Shown in pieces: positions 63,773 through 64,000 of a stretch of 64,000 bases of DNA. Below the pieces are notes generated by a model that had not been told where the DNA came from, did no database searches, and was given only the letters and a program-made list of their open reading frames with translations. The position numbers and the translations under genes were made by a program. Origin of the DNA: Plumapathes pennacea (Eukaryota > Cnidaria > Anthozoa > Antipatharia > Myriopathidae); NCBI GenBank assembly GCA_964036295.1, contig OZ038469.1, forward strand, positions 11,114,067 to 11,178,066, in the 5' to 3' direction. Each line of letters starts with the position of its first letter. Within the stretch, counting starts at the first letter, position 1.

Positions 63773-63985
63773 TATTATACTTGATAAGGTGGATAATACG
63801 TGCGCTCTGATTGGTTACGCAACATGCACGACACGTCAACCGGCATCAAACGTGCATTAAAAAAAAATCCACTGGTTTGCCGTGGTGTGGACTCTTATTT
63901 ACCACGATTTACGTCATCACATGGTCAAAATGTTGTAGACTCACGAGGCGCTTCGCCGAGAAACTAGTGAGTTATGGTAAATTTT
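63773..63985. mobile_element. MITE of the 38098 family
   Basis: Carries ATCCACTGGTTTGCCGTGGTGTGG, ACTCTTATTTACCACGATTTACGTCATCACATGG and CGAGGCGCTTCGCCGAG as at 38098-38424, and ends GAAACTAGTGAGTTATGGTAAA. It lies just after AREL1 exon 14. Confidence 0.75.
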
Positions 63986-64000
63986 TTTTTCTTTTATTTG

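Overview
The window is animal nuclear DNA. Genes are split by GT-AG introns, the sequence is AT-rich, and intergenic and intronic space is filled with miniature inverted-repeat elements (MITEs), a tRNA-derived SINE, a Penelope-like retroelement fragment and a Tc1/mariner-like transposon. The conserved genes (SEL1L, GNPTAB and AREL1 orthologues) and several short prepropeptide genes with GKR/RKR processing sites suggest an early-branching metazoan. I infer an anthozoan cnidarian, probably a stony coral or relative; this is not proven by the sequence. All exon models were built by hand from splice sites, reading phase and recognised protein families.

Layout. Positions 1-17600 hold four small two-exon (or probable two-exon) genes for secreted peptides, on alternating strands (2712-3188 +, 5043-6080 -, 11393-11918 +, about 13940-14461 -). 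Tandem promoter-like and UTR-like blocks that have lost any coding part lie before the first one. Positions 17611-31850 (-) hold a complete 23-exon SEL1L gene (ER-associated degradation). It is divergently paired, across 457 bp, with a complete three-exon GNPTAB gene (32308-37167 +), the Golgi GlcNAc-1-phosphotransferase alpha/beta precursor. Positions 38560-50272 (-) hold a gene for a secreted, very acidic, coiled-coil protein. Its first exon lies only 96 bp from the divergent start of AREL1 (50369 to beyond the window, +), a HECT-type E3 ubiquitin ligase whose catalytic C-lobe falls outside the window.

The main discovery candidate is a 4.4-kb segmental duplication. SEL1L exons 10-17 with their introns (20468-24867) are present again, nearly identical, at 40970-45379. 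The second copy sits in the same orientation inside the first intron of the acidic secreted-protein gene. The eight-exon block is phase-symmetric (1-1) and 573 nt long, and the host intron is also phase 1. All eight exons and their splice sites are intact, so a chimeric protein (signal peptide, Sel1 repeats, acidic tail) could be made in frame. This looks like exon shuffling caught soon after it happened. The right edge of the duplicate coincides exactly with the TA target site of a 3.84-kb Tc1/mariner-like transposon whose transposase is interrupted by a single in-frame stop.

Functionally, SEL1L (ERAD) and GNPTAB (mannose-6-phosphate tagging in the Golgi) both act in secretory-pathway quality control and sorting. 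AREL1 is a membrane-anchored ubiquitin ligase. The peptide genes at the left look like an unrelated lineage-specific secretory-peptide cluster.
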